From Nocardia cyriacigeorgica (GTDB lineage Bacteria; Actinomycetota; Actinomycetes; Mycobacteriales; Mycobacteriaceae): a DNA stretch of 32,043 bases. Within the stretch, counting starts at the first letter, position 1. Each line of letters opens with the position of its first letter. Shown here one piece after another: positions 31,099 through 32,043 of the stretch. The translations under genes were made by a program, and so were the position numbers. The notes beneath the pieces were generated by a model that made no database searches, was not told the origin of the DNA, and worked only from the letters and a program-made list of their open reading frames with translations. The stretch is from the NCBI RefSeq assembly GCF_010868145.1, contig NZ_JAAGUY010000041.1:1-32043 (forward strand), in the 5' to 3' direction.

Positions 31099-32043
31099 TC
31101 AACTCACCGCGTCCGCCGATGCGGCGAACGTATTGCATTGGCTGGTGCGGTTTTCGTCGATGCCGGTGTTGAACCAGCGGCTGCCGTTGGTTGTACTGCC
31201 GTGGTCACGCATGTCGCCGGGCTGGTCGCCGCGGTGTTCGGCGTCGTCTCGGGCCATGCTCATCTGCGAGGAGGTCAGCGAGCCGCCCTGCGAGGAGGAC
31301 GACAGGTACATGCCGTCGAAGCAGTTGGCCTGCAATTCGACTCGACGCGAGAGTTCCAGCCCGCGGGTGCTGCGCACACCGGAATCGACGCGCTCGCTGT
31401 TGGCGGCACGCAGGATGCCGGACATGTTCTGGATGTGATGGCCGTATTCGTGGGCGAACACCGACAGGTACACCACCCAGTTATCGCCGAACAGGTCGGT
31501 CTGCAACTGGCTGATCGGCATGTAGATGGATTTGTTCGCCGGGCAATAGAAGGCGGCGAAGTTGCTGGTGGTGCCGGTGCACGGGGTGGTGATGCCGTCA
31601 GTGGACGCGGACACGTTCACCGTCGGCGCCTGGAAAGGCAGTCCGGCCTTCTCCAACACCGGTTTCCACGCGGCCTCGAGGCAATTCTCCGCGCTGTCGA
31701 AGAACGCGCGGGCAGTCTCGACCCCTGTCCCCCACGGCGCGTAATCGCAGCTCGCCGGTATCAGAGTGGCGCTGGAATCGATGACCAGCGGGTTGTCAGC
31801 GGTTTTCGCGGGCCCGGTTTCACCGTTGTCATAAGTCATTCCGGGACGTGGACCCGAGGCGCTATCGCGGATACCGGTCTTGACCGCGGATCGCACCAGG
31901 CCGCCGACCACGAGCAGCACCAGCACGATCACCACCGCGATCACCTTGCTGCCTCCGCCGCCGGAGCGAGGCGGTGGTGGGCCGGGCGGGCGGCCATAGG
32001 GAACGGGCGGCGGAAACGGCGGGCGAGGACCAGGACCGGGCGG
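31099..32043 (-). CDS. Membrane-anchored neutral zinc metallopeptidase (YpfJ-like), copy 2 (partial)
   Basis: The C-terminal 314 residues are present and the frame stays open to the right edge, so the start is missing. The visible part begins in a Pro/Gly/Arg-rich cytoplasmic tail. Then comes a transmembrane helix (V-I-A-V-V-I-V-L-V-L-L-V-V-G-G), a much shorter linker than in copy 1, and the catalytic domain. The zinc motif is H-E-Y-G-H in V-F-A-H-E-Y-G-H-H-I-Q-N, with the third ligand in V-E-L-Q-A-N-C-F. The C-terminus, C-N-T-F-A-A-S-A-D-A-V-S, closely matches that of copy 1. A GTG at 31944 is internal to the helix and is not the real start. Both copies face outward and may process cell-surface or secreted proteins. 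Confidence 0.9.
   Translation of the reverse strand, partial: PPGPGPRPPFPPPVPYGRPPGPPPPRSGGGGSKVIAVVIVLVLLVVGGLVRSAVKTGIRDSASGPRPGMTYDNGETGPAKTADNPLVIDSSATLIPASCDYAPWGTGVETARAFFDSAENCLEAAWKPVLEKAGLPFQAPTVNVSASTDGITTPCTGTTSNFAAFYCPANKSIYMPISQLQTDLFGDNWVVYLSVFAHEYGHHIQNMSGILRAANSERVDSGVRSTRGLELSRRVELQANCFDGMYLSSSSQGGSLTSSQMSMARDDAEHRGDQPGDMRDHGSTTNGSRWFNTGIDENRTSQCNTFAASADAVS

Overview
The window is high-GC DNA from an actinobacterium of the mycolic-acid group, most likely Nocardia or a close relative. Four things point there. The order recR, ybaB, SRPBCC protein, FAD oxidoreductase, cyclopropane-synthase-like methyltransferase, dnaX matches the mycobacterial recR-dnaX neighbourhood. There is a PknK-type kinase, a mycobacterial-type fadA/fadB pair, and a mycothiol-dependent isomerase-family protein. 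Genes use many GTG starts, frequent 4-8 bp stop/start overlaps and some apparently leaderless promoters. No tRNA, rRNA, CRISPR array, insertion sequence or phage gene was seen.

Left part (1-6240): the start of a Tat-exported protein runs off the left edge. Next comes a tightly coupled leftward operon: a circularly permuted ATP-grasp/alpha-E fusion, a transglutaminase-like cysteine protease, and a zinc-ribbon zincin. Divergent from it lie a 72-residue cysteine-rich protein and a 213-residue protein of unknown function that appears to be leaderless. The operon is the best candidate here for an uncharacterised system: a predicted peptide-bond forming and cleaving module with no known substrate.

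Middle part (6260-12750): recR and ybaB (recombination repair, nucleoid-associated) are transcribed leftward. A small rightward block follows: a secreted protein of unknown function, a BmrR-like MerR regulator and a VOC-fold protein. An SRPBCC protein then lies divergent to the tmsA/tmsB-type pair, which is expected to convert oleoyl chains to 10-methylstearoyl (tuberculostearic) chains in membrane lipids.

Between tmsB and dnaX is about 10 kb that I do not expect in mycobacterial synteny. All of it is leftward: fadA-fadB (beta-oxidation, ending in two hairpins), a secreted esterase-like phytase-family protein, a mycothiol-dependent isomerase-family protein, and a large PknK kinase/NOD-ATPase regulator. 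dnaX (clamp-loader gamma/tau) follows, with an unusually long low-complexity tail.

Right part (25750-32043): a protein of unknown function, then an MMPL transporter overlapping its TetR regulator, with a perfect 15-bp operator candidate just upstream. The window ends with two tandem paralogous membrane-anchored zinc metallopeptidases with proline-rich cytoplasmic tails; the second is cut by the right edge.
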